Origin: Alphaproteobacteria bacterium 41-28
GTDB taxonomy: Bacteria; Pseudomonadota; Alphaproteobacteria; UBA9655
Assembly: GCA_001897795.1 (NCBI GenBank)
Contig: MKUL01000037.1
Location: forward strand, 62,001-126,000
Direction: 5' to 3'
DNA length: 64,000 nucleotides
A model generated the notes under the pieces. That model was given only the letters and a program-made list of their open reading frames with translations, did not search any database and was not told the origin of the DNA. Shown piece after piece: positions 9,292 through 18,451 of the stretch (position 1 is its first letter; each line of letters starts with the position of its first letter). Position numbers and translations under genes: made by a program.

Positions 9292-10395
9292 TTAGCTCTT
9301 CCTCAAAACCTCCAAAAATCTCTCATTCTGTTCTTTTGTTCCTAACGATACTCTCATGGAATTCGGGAAGCTTGCAGAACAATCAAGAACGTGGATTTTG
9401 TTTTCATTTAATAAACGGATGGTTTTTTGAAAATCCTTAAGAACGAGCATAATAAAGTTCGTATCACTCATGAAAACTTTAGCAACATCCCTCAAATTTG
9501 ATAATTCTACCAACATCTCTTTTCTATTTTTTTTGATTATTTGCCATGAAGCAAAGGTCTCTTCAGGGTTCAGTAGCCGTTCTTCCACTTTTTCTTGAGA
9601 CGATGAGGAAAAAGAGAAGGGAAGTTGAACATATCTTAAGGCATTAATAATAGATTTGTCAGCGATTATAGCCCCGCAACGCACGCCAGCGAGTGCCCAG
9701 GCTTTGGAAAAGGTTCGGAGAATAATTAAGTTTTTGTATTTATTTAGATAAAAAATGGAGGAGGGTTGATCAGAAAATTCAATATATGCCTCATCAACGA
9801 TAACAAGCCCGTCTAAGGAACTGCATAACTTTTGAATCGTTTCATCTGTAAGTTTCGTGCCGGTTGGATTATTAGGGTCACACAAAAAAGTTATTTTTGG
9901 GTTCAACTGAATAATCTCTTCCTTATCGATTTGGTTTAAGTTATCGCCAAGTAAAGGAATTTTTTTGACTGCTAAATTGTGAATCAAAGCCCAGTGTGTG
10001 TAGGCAGAAAAACTAGGCGAGGTAACGCAAATAATATCCTTATTTGGTTCAGCAAAAGTTCTTAATATCAAGTCAAGACCTTCCATCGACCCAGCTGTGA
10101 AAAGGATATTTTCGGCGAAGAGAGCCTCTTGACCTTTGTTTGAAAAGAATGAGGGAGGGTTAATGGAAAAAATCCTATTTAAATAAAGCGTCTTCAGGTC
10201 GTTTTGTTTGACATCTGGATATTCAGAAAAACCTCCCACATGAGGATTTGTATTGTTACTCAAGTCGATTTCCCAATTCAGATTAGAGAAATATTTCTGT
10301 ATAGGGGTCGGTAAAGATAATTTTGATATGAGGGGTCTTGCTTTTGGATGGATCATCATGGGTATTTCCTCTCTAACAGCCATAGAAATTATCAT
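9292..10395 (-). CDS. PLP-dependent aminotransferase, HisC-like
   Basis: A class I/II aminotransferase of up to 367 residues, closest in appearance to histidinol-phosphate aminotransferase. SNNTNPHVGG is the N-terminal substrate region, DPNNPTGTKL the conserved Asn-Pro block, and TFSKAWALAGVRCG contains the PLP-binding lysine. ATG at 10359 (MMIHPKARP) has a better SD (GAGAGG about 8 nt upstream) than the longest start, so the protein is probably 355 residues. No other histidine gene is nearby, so the true substrate is uncertain. Confidence 0.85.
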   Translation of the reverse strand: MIISMAVREEIPMMIHPKARPLISKLSLPTPIQKYFSNLNWEIDLSNNTNPHVGGFSEYPDVKQNDLKTLYLNRIFSINPPSFFSNKGQEALFAENILFTAGSMEGLDLILRTFAEPNKDIICVTSPSFSAYTHWALIHNLAVKKIPLLGDNLNQIDKEEIIQLNPKITFLCDPNNPTGTKLTDETIQKLCSSLDGLVIVDEAYIEFSDQPSSIFYLNKYKNLIILRTFSKAWALAGVRCGAIIADKSIINALRYVQLPFSFSSSSQEKVEERLLNPEETFASWQIIKKNRKEMLVELSNLRDVAKVFMSDTNFIMLVLKDFQKTIRLLNENKIHVLDCSASFPNSMRVSLGTKEQNERFLEVLRKS

Positions 10396-10538
10396 TTATA
10401 ATGAACCATAAACATAACTTTTCCAAGGTACAAGATAAAATTTGATCAAAGTTATATATAACAACCAACACCAACTAAGAATGAATTCTTATTGGTCGGT
10501 ACAAAAAACTTTGAATTATTCTCTAGGGGCCTGAAGAA

Positions 10539-13199
10539 TTAAGCAACTTCTATTCTATCTCGACCTAAAGTTTTTGCTTTATAGAGGGCTTTATCAACTG
10601 CACTAAAGAGCTTCTTCATTGAGGACCCATGTTCTGGGTAGGTGGCAATGCCTATAGAAATAGTGATATTCTTAATTTTTTCCCCCTTAAAAGACAAATC
10701 AATCTTAGTGACAGCTTTTCGGATTTCTCTAGCTTTCTCAAGAACGATTTTAAGCGGTGCTTCGGGCAAAATAATGATAAATTCCTCCCCCCCAAAACGA
10801 CAAATAATATCGGTTTTGCGATAGTGTTTTTGCAATAATAATCCCATCTTTTTAAGAACTTCGTCGCCTGCCTTATGACCATAAGTATCATTAACCATTT
10901 TAAAATGATCAACATCAATCATGAGAAGGGTAAAGGGCTGAGATTGACCTTTTGCATTGGAAAGTGCGAGCTGCAGAGATTCATCAAAATAGCGCCTATT
11001 ATAAAGACCTGTCAGAGAATCAATGATGGCTTGATTACTCAGAAGATCATGTGTCTTTAGGCTTGTAATTGAGAGAGAAAGTTGTCTTGCGACTGTTTCT
11101 GCTAGCAGGATTTTTCTTGTTTGTTCATTTTCTGGGAGGGACAAAATCTGGTTGTCTTGAATATATAAAAGTCCAAAAGGATCATCCTTATTAAGGAGAG
11201 GTAGACATAAGAAACCCTTGTCATCCAGTCTGGAGGAGGGTTTTTCGATATGCAAACACCACTTCGTGCTATCTCCCCCACTCATACGAAAAGAACTTCT
11301 TTGATTAATGGCCAAACATTTATTTTTTGAGAAGGAGGGCATTCTTGAAGATTTCATTCCCCAATGAGCGAATGGGTTTAAAATTGCAGAATTTTTATCT
11401 GATAAATAAATAACACCTGATGTTGATGGAAATAAAAGCCCACAGAACTTTGCAAGAGGAATTGCGGCACTTTTGAGAGACGGACAAGTTTGTAAGGTAT
11501 CCACCATCTCCTTAAGATATTGGAGGTCTTTTATATGCAAGCTCGTATCTATAAGCTTCAATTCAAGAATATCCTTGGCCTGCCTGAGCATTTGTCGGGA
11601 GCGAATCGTCATAAAAAGAAGAAATGCACTTAATGACCCAATAAAAAGAATTAATATTGAAAGAAACGTGTATATATGTTCCGAATAGGACACAGCAGAA
11701 GGCCATACTTCAATGGACCAATACAAATTATAAAGATTAATTTCTTTCTTAGAAGTGATGTCTTGGACGTACTTGATACCCGATTGGAAAAAACTATGTT
11801 TCGCTTTCATTCCTTCAAAAAAAGCGACATCAAATTCAGAGCTTACAGTTTCTTTAAGAATTTCTTGAAGCAGAGAGTCAAGATCAATGGTGCTAACGAT
11901 AAATCCTTCAAACTGAGAGTTGCTTAAGAGAGGAACAGCCATCAGAAGAACATGACCTTTCGGAATAAGATTAATTATTTTGCTAATTTTTAAAGTTTTT
12001 TCGTCCTTTAAACTTTCTAAGAACTTTTTAATAAAAGAACGGCTTTCAGGTGCAAAATTTGATAAGAATTCTTTTTTTTTCTGTTGTTGCCCTCCTCGGA
12101 TATGAAGCGAGGAATCAACCCACTCGATAGATTTGTACCAGGGAATATTTTTTCTATAGAGTTCTGAAGATTTTTTCCAGATTTCGTAAGATGTTGTTGG
12201 AAATATTTGCTGTTGAAGGTGTAGTTGCTCTAAATCGGTTATCACAATCGAAAGTTTTTCTTTTGTTTTTGCTTGAATTCGTTCTGTTTCTGCATCTGTG
12301 GATTCTTGAAGATTTCGACGTCCTTCTTCGACAGACGCCTTCCAAACTAAGCCCATTATGCAAAGCACAAATAGGGCTCCAAAGTAAGGTAGAGCTGGAG
12401 AAAGGTTAATTTCTTGTGAGGCGTGTTTTACATATATATAAGAAATAATGCCCCCACTTGCGATTAAATACCCAAGTGCACTATGCCCTGCCATGGGGAC
12501 GAGCTTTGCCCACTCGTAGGTTATAGGGATCTGTGCCGTATACCCAAGTAAAGATATACATCCTAATGCGAGGACGCCTATTGCCAGCAACAAGGCAATA
12601 CAATAAATCAGCCTTGATTTGGCCACAGAAAGCAATGTGATAGACATTCCGCTCATCAAAAAGGAGAGAGCTGAATTCGGACTCATACGACCTATAGATG
12701 ATGTGGGGAAACGCATGTATGTCTTAAAAAAGAGTTGGTCAATACCTAAATTTGTATCCAGAACGTATTCAAGAAATGTAACTCCTGCTATTGTTACTAA
12801 GGCAACTCCTGGAAAAAAAACCAATTTTTTATAATGGGAAGTCAACAGCAAAATGCCTATCCCCAAAAGGATGAAGCAGAGGGCAGTGTTATAATGCATA
12901 GGGGGTGATTCAGGACGAATTTGGACCAATCTTATGATGTGTGCATACCAACCAATAAGGACAACGATTCCTATACCTGTGCATATGGTACCGGCCAAGG
13001 GAGCCACAATTTCTCGTTTATTGCCGCAAGCTAATTTTGTACCTGAAGATCTTAACTCCCAGACCATTTTTTCCCATTTTATATAATCAAAATAATATTG
13101 ATTTTCTATTAAAAGAGTTAATATTTTGTTTAAGGAACATTCAGAATCAAAAGACTCAAGTCTTTCCCACTTTAAAGTGTCAATAACACTTGACGACAC
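10539..13199 (-). CDS. Membrane diguanylate cyclase (sensor-GAF-GGDEF)
   Basis: An 886-residue protein. Multiple transmembrane helices span roughly residues 65-285, a CHASE-like extracytoplasmic region follows (about 290-510), then one more helix (about 512-535). A GAF-like domain (about 555-705) and a C-terminal GGDEF domain complete it. DSLTGLYNRRYFDESL opens the catalytic domain, the active loop is GGEEF, and RKTD five residues upstream is an intact inhibitory I-site, so it should make c-di-GMP with product feedback. No EAL domain is present. It is divergent from mazG with a 10-nt overlap of the longest frames. Confidence 0.9.
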   Translation of the reverse strand: MSSSVIDTLKWERLESFDSECSLNKILTLLIENQYYFDYIKWEKMVWELRSSGTKLACGNKREIVAPLAGTICTGIGIVVLIGWYAHIIRLVQIRPESPPMHYNTALCFILLGIGILLLTSHYKKLVFFPGVALVTIAGVTFLEYVLDTNLGIDQLFFKTYMRFPTSSIGRMSPNSALSFLMSGMSITLLSVAKSRLIYCIALLLAIGVLALGCISLLGYTAQIPITYEWAKLVPMAGHSALGYLIASGGIISYIYVKHASQEINLSPALPYFGALFVLCIMGLVWKASVEEGRRNLQESTDAETERIQAKTKEKLSIVITDLEQLHLQQQIFPTTSYEIWKKSSELYRKNIPWYKSIEWVDSSLHIRGGQQQKKKEFLSNFAPESRSFIKKFLESLKDEKTLKISKIINLIPKGHVLLMAVPLLSNSQFEGFIVSTIDLDSLLQEILKETVSSEFDVAFFEGMKAKHSFFQSGIKYVQDITSKKEINLYNLYWSIEVWPSAVSYSEHIYTFLSILILFIGSLSAFLLFMTIRSRQMLRQAKDILELKLIDTSLHIKDLQYLKEMVDTLQTCPSLKSAAIPLAKFCGLLFPSTSGVIYLSDKNSAILNPFAHWGMKSSRMPSFSKNKCLAINQRSSFRMSGGDSTKWCLHIEKPSSRLDDKGFLCLPLLNKDDPFGLLYIQDNQILSLPENEQTRKILLAETVARQLSLSITSLKTHDLLSNQAIIDSLTGLYNRRYFDESLQLALSNAKGQSQPFTLLMIDVDHFKMVNDTYGHKAGDEVLKKMGLLLQKHYRKTDIICRFGGEEFIIILPEAPLKIVLEKAREIRKAVTKIDLSFKGEKIKNITISIGIATYPEHGSSMKKLFSAVDKALYKAKTLGRDRIEVA

Positions 13200-13252
13200 T
13201 CCTCAGACAATTATTATATCTTTCACTCCTCGCTTATACGAAAGGGCTCCCC

Positions 13253-13651
13253 ATGCATGTATCGCCGTCACCTTTGATGCGAGCTTACTTCTTTTTTCAA
13301 GGAGTGGCAGAAGAAGGATTTGACTGGGATTCTCCCTTAGCAGCTGCAAGAAAAGCGAAGGAAGAGCTAGAAGAGGTCCTTAAAGAACTCCGAAAACCTT
13401 CTACTCCGCTTCAACAAAAAGCCTTGAAAGAGGAAATTGGTGATCTCTTTCTAGCATGTTCATGCCTTGCTCGACATTGTCAGGTAGAGCCTGATGATGC
13501 CATTGATTTAGGACTTAAGAAGTTTATGGACCGGTATATACGCTTTAAATCTTATGCAAAAGAAAAAGGTATTTCTTTGCAAAAGGCTTCAGCAACTGAA
13601 CTTTCCACTCTCTGGCAACAGGTCAAAAAAGAATCTAGTACAGTAAGTTAA
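13253..13651 (+). CDS. MazG-like nucleotide pyrophosphohydrolase, single domain
   Basis: The recognisable part matches the C-terminal MazG domain: GFDWDSPLAAARKAKEELEE, EEIGDLFLACSCLARH and the D-x-K-F-x-x-R-like GLKKFMDRY. The EExxE and ExxD metal ligands are present. Full-length MazG has two such domains (about 260 residues), so this is a half-size version. The frame is open from 13190, but ATG at 13253 avoids overlap with the divergent cyclase gene and gives 132 residues. It would hydrolyse non-canonical or stress-related nucleoside triphosphates. Confidence 0.8.
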   Translation: MHVSPSPLMRAYFFFQGVAEEGFDWDSPLAAARKAKEELEEVLKELRKPSTPLQQKALKEEIGDLFLACSCLARHCQVEPDDAIDLGLKKFMDRYIRFKSYAKEKGISLQKASATELSTLWQQVKKESSTVS

Positions 13652-13691
13652 TCGACAAATTCACCTATAAAAAATTGAAAAAATAAATTTC

Positions 13692-13720
13692 TTGATTTGT
13701 TACCTAACATGTAATATAGG
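13692..13720 (+). promoter_or_regulatory. Candidate sigma-70 promoter of mucR
   Basis: TTGATT (13692-13697) and TATAGG (13715-13720) are separated by 17 nt and lie 28 nt before the mucR start. MucR proteins commonly repress their own promoter, so AT-rich sites here could be autoregulatory. Confidence 0.5.
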
Positions 13721-13748
13721 TCTAATTTCTAAAAAAGGAAGGTTGAAA

Positions 13749-14177
13749 ATGACAACAAAAAACGAATCGTTAGAGTTAACGTCGTGTGTTACTGAAATTG
13801 TTGCTGCTTACATTTCAAAGAACGCGATGGCATCCTCTGACATACCTGCATTTGTTCAGCTTATTCATCGCAGCCTATGTGCTCTCAGCTCAGGTAAGTC
13901 ATACTTACTCTCAGCTCGCTCAGAGCCAGTCGTCCCCATTGAGGAATCCGTCCATCCAGATTATATTATTTGCCTTGAGGATGGACGCAAGTTAAAAATG
14001 TTAAAGCGTCACTTAAAGACAGCTTATAGCATGACCCCTGAGCAATATCGGGAACGTTGGAATTTACCAACAAACTATCCTATGGTTGCTCCCAACTACG
14101 CAAAACGTCGGAGTAGCATTGCAAAAGATATTGGTCTTGGGACTCATCCAAAAGGTCAGAAAAAAGTCGCAGCTTAA
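13749..14177 (+). CDS. mucR: MucR/Ros-family transcriptional regulator
   Basis: A 142-residue H-NS-like alphaproteobacterial regulator. The conserved zinc-finger region CLEDGRKLKMLKRHL is followed by MTPEQYRERWNLP and YPMVAPNYAKRRS, all family hallmarks. In KRHLKTAYS the position of the second zinc histidine of Ros is Ala, so the finger may lack one ligand, as in several MucR homologues. The chosen ATG has the SD AAAAGGAAG; the frame is open upstream to 13692 without an SD. It is probably a global repressor of surface, motility or virulence genes. Confidence 0.92.
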   Translation: MTTKNESLELTSCVTEIVAAYISKNAMASSDIPAFVQLIHRSLCALSSGKSYLLSARSEPVVPIEESVHPDYIICLEDGRKLKMLKRHLKTAYSMTPEQYRERWNLPTNYPMVAPNYAKRRSSIAKDIGLGTHPKGQKKVAA

Positions 14178-14199
14178 AGTACTATCTACTATAAAACAT

Positions 14200-14237
14200 A
14201 AAAACCGACCCTCCATTGAACTGGGTGTCGGTTTTTT
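14200..14237 (+). terminator. Rho-independent terminator of mucR
   Basis: AAAACCGACCC pairs with GGTGTCGGTTTT around a loop of about 11 nt and is followed by a T run. It lies 22 nt after the mucR stop and borders the convergent DnaA-N-like gene, so it may act in both directions. Confidence 0.85.
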
Positions 14238-14773
14238 TATGTGAGGTGACGATAAAGACTTACACTGGCTTTTGATCTTTTCATATTTGTGCCCTCATTT
14301 TCGCTTATTTCTGTCTCTAGAGAAAAGAGAAAGGGGTAGAATTTTTTAAGGGCGCCCATGATCACAAAGTGATAATTTTCAACAGTATCCGCAATGCCTT
14401 GGGTCGGACAAGCAAGGTATGCTCTTCGTTCTCTGGGGGAAATACTCATTAAATTTGTTTTCCACAGGTCCTTAAATGCGACGGGTCCTAAGACTCTAAG
14501 AACATCTAAGCAGACTCTACGCCAAAGAGGGTCTTGTATTTGAGAAATCCCTGTTTCTGCTTCAATTGTATACCTATGAAGGGCCCCTTCCGAAAGGGGG
14601 AACTCGTTCGAAAGAATTCGCTCATCCTTAAAACGCCTATCCGAACATTTCTTGATCGTCAAAGAGGATAAAGGCCAATCGATCGAAGAGTTCCATCCTC
14701 TATACATCTTATCCCTTGAAAATGAGGAACAGGAGATCTGATTGCAAACATTTTTCCACATCCTAATCACCAT
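14237..14773 (-). CDS. Protein with DnaA N-terminal-like domain (tentative)
   Basis: 178 residues. The first half is Ser/Lys/Arg-rich and unrecognised. The second half (about 85-155), including LWRRVCLDVLRVLGPVAFKD and PTQGIADTVENYHFVIM, follows the pattern of the small DnaA N-terminal domain (W..V...L...lG...f..W, then a 'PT-F...wv..hY' element), which mediates protein contacts in replication initiation. No AAA+ or DNA-binding domain is present. The start ATGG overlaps the end of the upstream 82-aa gene by 11 nt, with no SD of its own, suggesting coupling. The domain call is from pattern only. Confidence 0.5.
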   Translation of the reverse strand: MVIRMWKNVCNQISCSSFSRDKMYRGWNSSIDWPLSSLTIKKCSDRRFKDERILSNEFPLSEGALHRYTIEAETGISQIQDPLWRRVCLDVLRVLGPVAFKDLWKTNLMSISPRERRAYLACPTQGIADTVENYHFVIMGALKKFYPFLFSLETEISENEGTNMKRSKASVSLYRHLT

Positions 14774-15011
14774 TACGTTGTTTTAAATATGTCGTGAAGC
14801 TAATGAAATTGTCCCTTAAATTGATGTGTCTTGGATTCAAGAACTCCACGGGGATAAACCCGTGGAGCTTTACTGAAATGATACCACCAAAAACTGAAAA
14901 TAACCGAAAAAACACCCATTCCTTCATTTCAGCAAAAAGGCTTGAACTCTGAGGAAGACGAAAAAAAGGATGAAGAGAAGGGGACAGTAAATAAAGATTT
15001 CCCTTGACCAT
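14763..15011 (-). CDS. Small protein of unknown function (82 aa), coupled to next gene
   Basis: Not recognised. ATG at 15011 has an excellent SD (AAAAGGAG, 7 nt spacing), which is why I prefer it to the longer frame from 15053. The product is basic and aromatic-rich with one moderately hydrophobic stretch (FRLFSVFGGIISVKLHGFI), and its stop overlaps the start of the DnaA-N-like gene. A perfect 9-bp inverted repeat, CTCCACGGG/CCCGTGGAG (14846-14869), lies inside the coding region and would form an mRNA hairpin. Confidence 0.45.
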   Translation of the reverse strand: MVKGNLYLLSPSLHPFFRLPQSSSLFAEMKEWVFFRLFSVFGGIISVKLHGFIPVEFLNPRHINLRDNFISFTTYLKQRNGD

Positions 15012-15053
15012 TTTTACGCTCCTTTTGTTTAGACTGCACTCAAAAGAACCCAT

Positions 15054-15542
15054 AGGGAAATTTTGAATGCTTCTGTTTACGTTTTACTATTTATAAAAAA
15101 CCAACAGTATTTACTAAAACATAAGTTTTTATTTTATTTTTCTATGTGCGTTGAGCATTAATTCTTCTTTCAGCGCACAATTATTATTCCTTTTTAACTT
15201 TTATTAGAATACACAACTCAACAGGATGGCGTCAAGAAAAAAATGAATTTTTTTCATAAAAATTTTTTCGTTGAGAAAATATCACATAAAAGACAATGTT
15301 ATTTTCCTCAAATTAAATTTTTAGATGAAAAATAATTAACTCGCAAGACCTAATATATGAGGCTTTTAGCCTTTGATTTAGAACACAAAATGTCAAAAAG
15401 TGCTCTTCCAACATACGTATTTTTACGGGTATTAATTTTCAAAAAAACGCCATAGCGTCGCCGAGAGTAAAAGTAATGTTAGTGATTAATAATTGGTATG
15501 TAGAGAATTGTAATCGTAAGCTATAGAACCGTGGAGGCTTTT
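15054..15542. other. AT-rich divergent intergenic region
   Basis: About 490 nt of very AT-rich sequence between divergent genes. A hairpin at 15145-15179 (TGTGCGTTGA with TTCAGCGCACA) is the only clear structure. Promoters for both flanking genes are expected but none is convincing. Confidence 0.5.
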
Positions 15543-16457
15543 ATGTGGCTTAATAAGATGGGGGAAAATCTCAAGATCTCCCCTAATAAATTTCATAACT
15601 TTATGGTTTACGAAGCCATTAAACGCATTATATCAGCGAGAGAGTTTGATTTAAAAATGCTCTCTTTGATAGAACAAGCTCAGCTTAGAGACCGAGGAAA
15701 TCCTTTCTTTATCAGAGCCAAACAAACGCCAGCTCTTTCATTAGAGACTGCAATAAAGATTGCATCCCACTGGCGAGAGATCTTGATGCAGTATACGTAT
15801 ACGCTTCTCATCAGTTTAGGGAAGTTAGCAGATAACGTCGGCCAATGGGACATGCCACCTGAATACGAGATATGCGCTTTGCAAACAGGTATCACTGTTA
15901 TCTTAGATGATCTCAATAATGCCTTTTTCAGTCTTGAAGAAATAGCTCCTACCGACCCTGATGGAATGAACCCCGTTTGGTGGGAAGCCAATATATTAAG
16001 GCCCTTAATAGCCGCGTCTCCCAAGAAGAGTTTATCCACAGCCCCAATCTCACCCAAAACTCAGCGATTGTTTCGATTGATGGATGAGCTCGCTGAAAAC
16101 CCTTTAGGATTTGCGGTTCAACTGCGCATTACTGAATCCATCATTATCGATATGGTTTTATTTCTATTGGCTTTGTTTTCAAAGATCGAGGTGCAAGGGC
16201 AAAAAATATTTAATCCATCGGAGATGATGGATTGGATTGGGACTCATATTGAAGATGAAGTTTCTAATGATTGGGGAAACGTTTATGAAGTGGCTGATAC
16301 GGTAAATATAGTGGGAACTGAAGTCTCGCAAGATCTTTTTCGCCTTGCAGAAGAGTATATAAATTGCTGGAAGGCGGCTCTTGAAAAGCTTCATGGATTC
16401 CTTAATGAAGAGTCTGTAACAGATGATTGCCTTCAGCTAGCATGCCATTTATTATGA
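15543..16457 (+). CDS. All-alpha protein of unknown function, possible haem-oxygenase-like fold
   Basis: 304 residues from ATG 15543, which is preceded by GGAGG at 6 nt; GTG 15531 would make 308 but contains that SD. The sequence looks almost wholly helical. RITESIIIDMVLFLLAL followed about 40 residues later by WIGTHIEDEVSNDWG is reminiscent of metal-ligand helices of haem-oxygenase-like diiron oxidases (E ... H-x-E-D-E). The match is weak and not all ligands can be placed. It ends 28 nt before a LuxR-type regulator in the same direction, so the two may form an operon. Confidence 0.5.
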   Translation: MWLNKMGENLKISPNKFHNFMVYEAIKRIISAREFDLKMLSLIEQAQLRDRGNPFFIRAKQTPALSLETAIKIASHWREILMQYTYTLLISLGKLADNVGQWDMPPEYEICALQTGITVILDDLNNAFFSLEEIAPTDPDGMNPVWWEANILRPLIAASPKKSLSTAPISPKTQRLFRLMDELAENPLGFAVQLRITESIIIDMVLFLLALFSKIEVQGQKIFNPSEMMDWIGTHIEDEVSNDWGNVYEVADTVNIVGTEVSQDLFRLAEEYINCWKAALEKLHGFLNEESVTDDCLQLACHLL

Positions 16458-16485
16458 GCGAGAAATATAGAGGAGAATTCAAATA

Positions 16486-17304
16486 ATGGCAGATAATAGA
16501 AAGGTAAAATTGTTGAAAGAATACAATCAGTCTATTTTGCCACGGTTGCAAGATATATGCGAACCCCTGAAGATTTTCGATATTTCGAATTTTGCTTATG
16601 GGAAAATTACCAAAGACCAAAAATTTTTTAGGATCGGTACCCATGAGGGATATACGGAGCTCTTTTTTAAACATGACCTTTACAATCAATCTGATTGTTA
16701 CAGAGGCTTCCTCCAATCTGGTTCTTTTTCAGAAGAAAAAAGGACTTTATCCTTTTTATGGACCCCTCAAGGCCCTGGAGGGTCAATGAGAATGTCTGTG
16801 GATATGTGGAATGGAATTTCTTTCTATCAAACGACCGAAGATTATATAGAAACTTGGGCATTTGGAGGAACTTTGGAGAATAGTGGATTAGCAGAATTCT
16901 ATTTAAATAATTTAGATCTTTTAAAAAGATTTCTTATGTATTTTAAAAATGCTGCAAAGGATATAATTGATTTAGCGGATAAGCACAAAACGATTGATAT
17001 TGCTTTTCATGATAAAAAATCAAATCTTTACAAAGCAGACCCTGAAAAAGTTATTGAATTTAATAAGAAAATATTGACAAAAAGATATTGCCTTTCCACC
17101 GGACAAAAGGAATTTAACTTAACTTTGCGAGAAATTGAATGCCTTCTCTATAAAAGTCAAGGCTTCACAGCCAAGAAAATTGCCAGAAAATGCGACATTT
17201 CTCCCCGAACCGTAGAAACTCATTTCAATAAAATTCTCTTTAAATCAGGCTTAGACCATATGAATCAGTTGATTTATTTATGTAAAGAAGAGGGATTATT
17301 ATGA
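16486..17304 (+). CDS. LuxR-family transcriptional regulator
   Basis: 272 residues. The C-terminal 65 residues form a LuxR/FixJ helix-turn-helix: LTLREIECLLYKSQGFTAKK, then IARKCDISPRTVETHFNKIL. The N-terminal 190 residues are a sensory region of unknown ligand (possibly PAS- or autoinducer-domain-like). No phosphoacceptor receiver domain is seen, so this is likely a LuxR solo. The SD AGGAG precedes the ATG. It follows the all-alpha protein gene closely and may control it or the downstream exporter genes. Confidence 0.85.
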   Translation: MADNRKVKLLKEYNQSILPRLQDICEPLKIFDISNFAYGKITKDQKFFRIGTHEGYTELFFKHDLYNQSDCYRGFLQSGSFSEEKRTLSFLWTPQGPGGSMRMSVDMWNGISFYQTTEDYIETWAFGGTLENSGLAEFYLNNLDLLKRFLMYFKNAAKDIIDLADKHKTIDIAFHDKKSNLYKADPEKVIEFNKKILTKRYCLSTGQKEFNLTLREIECLLYKSQGFTAKKIARKCDISPRTVETHFNKILFKSGLDHMNQLIYLCKEEGLL

Positions 17305-17428
17305 AATAAATTCGAGGAAGACATTTATTTATCATCTATTTACAAATAAATAAAAAATAAAAATCATACTTTATATTTTTGCAAACTATTTTTTTTGTTG
17401 CAAAAACAAGTAATAGAAATAAAATTTC

Positions 17429-17457
17429 TTGACTCTTATTTTTTTATCTAATAATTT
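17429..17457 (+). promoter_or_regulatory. Candidate promoter upstream of EamA-LysR operon
   Basis: TTGACT (17429-17434) is a good -35 hexamer. TAATTT follows after 17 nt as a weak -10. The pair lies about 85 nt before the EamA start in a strongly AT-rich stretch. Confidence 0.35.
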
Positions 17458-17542
17458 CTTACAAATAGTTTCAGTCAACACTCAAGAAGGAAAACCTCTG
17501 AGATAAGCGACAATCAAAATGGTATGTACGCAAAGGAGGTAA

Positions 17543-18451
17543 ATGTTACGCATGTCAGGAAAAGATATCAGTATTGCTTTGTGGGTTATCTTGCTTTGGT
17601 CTTCAAACCTCGTCGTTCAAAAAATCGCTGTTGATCATCTTTCTGTCTTTGTTTTAAGTTTTCTGAGAGTTGCTCTCGTTTTTCCCTTGGTTTTTTTCTA
17701 CCCAAAACCAAACAAAAGCCTTTGGAAGTATTTTTTGTGTAGCTTTTTCCTCCTTGCTATTTATTTAACCCTCTTTGGCTTTGGACTTAAATCAGAGATT
17801 AGTGCTGGACTTTCCGCTTTTTTCCTTCAAGCGCAAGTGTTATTTGTGGTTCTCTGTTGCTTCTTGATGTTAGGGGAAAGACCCACCTGGTTTCAAGTCG
17901 CTGGACTTTTTATTTCCTTTGGGGGTGTTTACCTTTTAACAACCACCTCTGACCCACTAGACGTTCCTTTTTCTGGTGTTGTTTTCCTTTTAGCTGCCTG
18001 TGTTTCTTTTGGCGTCGGGATTGCTTTTTCAAAAAAATATAAGATTGGGGAAAATATGTCAGATGTGACATGGCTTTCAATCGCTGCCTCAATCCCCTTG
18101 CTTTTTGCCTGTCTCCTCTTTGAAGGGCCGCTTCAAACTTTTGGAATGGTGATTCATCTCTCTCCAACGGCCCTGTTTTGCGTCATATTTGCAGCTCTTT
18201 TATCAACTATCTGGGCTACTTATTTATGGTTAAATTTACTGCAAAAATTTCCCGCTTCTTCTGTTGCCCCTTTCATGTTGTTACTCCCTGTTTTTTCGAA
18301 TATCTTATCCTATATTATTATGGGGGAAACTTTGACAGCGATCCAAATGGTTTCGGGTTTTGTAATTATCCTTGGTGTTATGTTTGCCCAAGGGCTTCAT
18401 AAACGCGTTCCTCAGCTTATTTATTGGGTTAAAAATAGGGTTGAATCATGA
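17543..18451 (+). CDS. EamA/DMT-family inner-membrane exporter
   Basis: 302 residues with about ten hydrophobic segments in two EamA repeats (first about 10-135, second about 150-290). ILLWSSNLVVQKIAV and LGERPTWFQVAGLFISFGGV are typical drug/metabolite transporter motifs. Family members export amino acids or small metabolites. The stop overlaps the LysR start by 4 nt (ATGA). AAGGAGG lies immediately upstream; ATG 17552 (MSGKDIS) is an equally good start. It is the first gene of the stretch that ends in the HExxH peptide hydroxylase, so export of that product is possible but not shown. Confidence 0.9.
   Translation: MLRMSGKDISIALWVILLWSSNLVVQKIAVDHLSVFVLSFLRVALVFPLVFFYPKPNKSLWKYFLCSFFLLAIYLTLFGFGLKSEISAGLSAFFLQAQVLFVVLCCFLMLGERPTWFQVAGLFISFGGVYLLTTTSDPLDVPFSGVVFLLAACVSFGVGIAFSKKYKIGENMSDVTWLSIAASIPLLFACLLFEGPLQTFGMVIHLSPTALFCVIFAALLSTIWATYLWLNLLQKFPASSVAPFMLLLPVFSNILSYIIMGETLTAIQMVSGFVIILGVMFAQGLHKRVPQLIYWVKNRVES

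Noticed and set aside
9292..10395. Assignment of the aminotransferase as hisC of a histidine pathway
   Set aside because: No other histidine gene is in the window and the family is substrate-variable, so no symbol was given.
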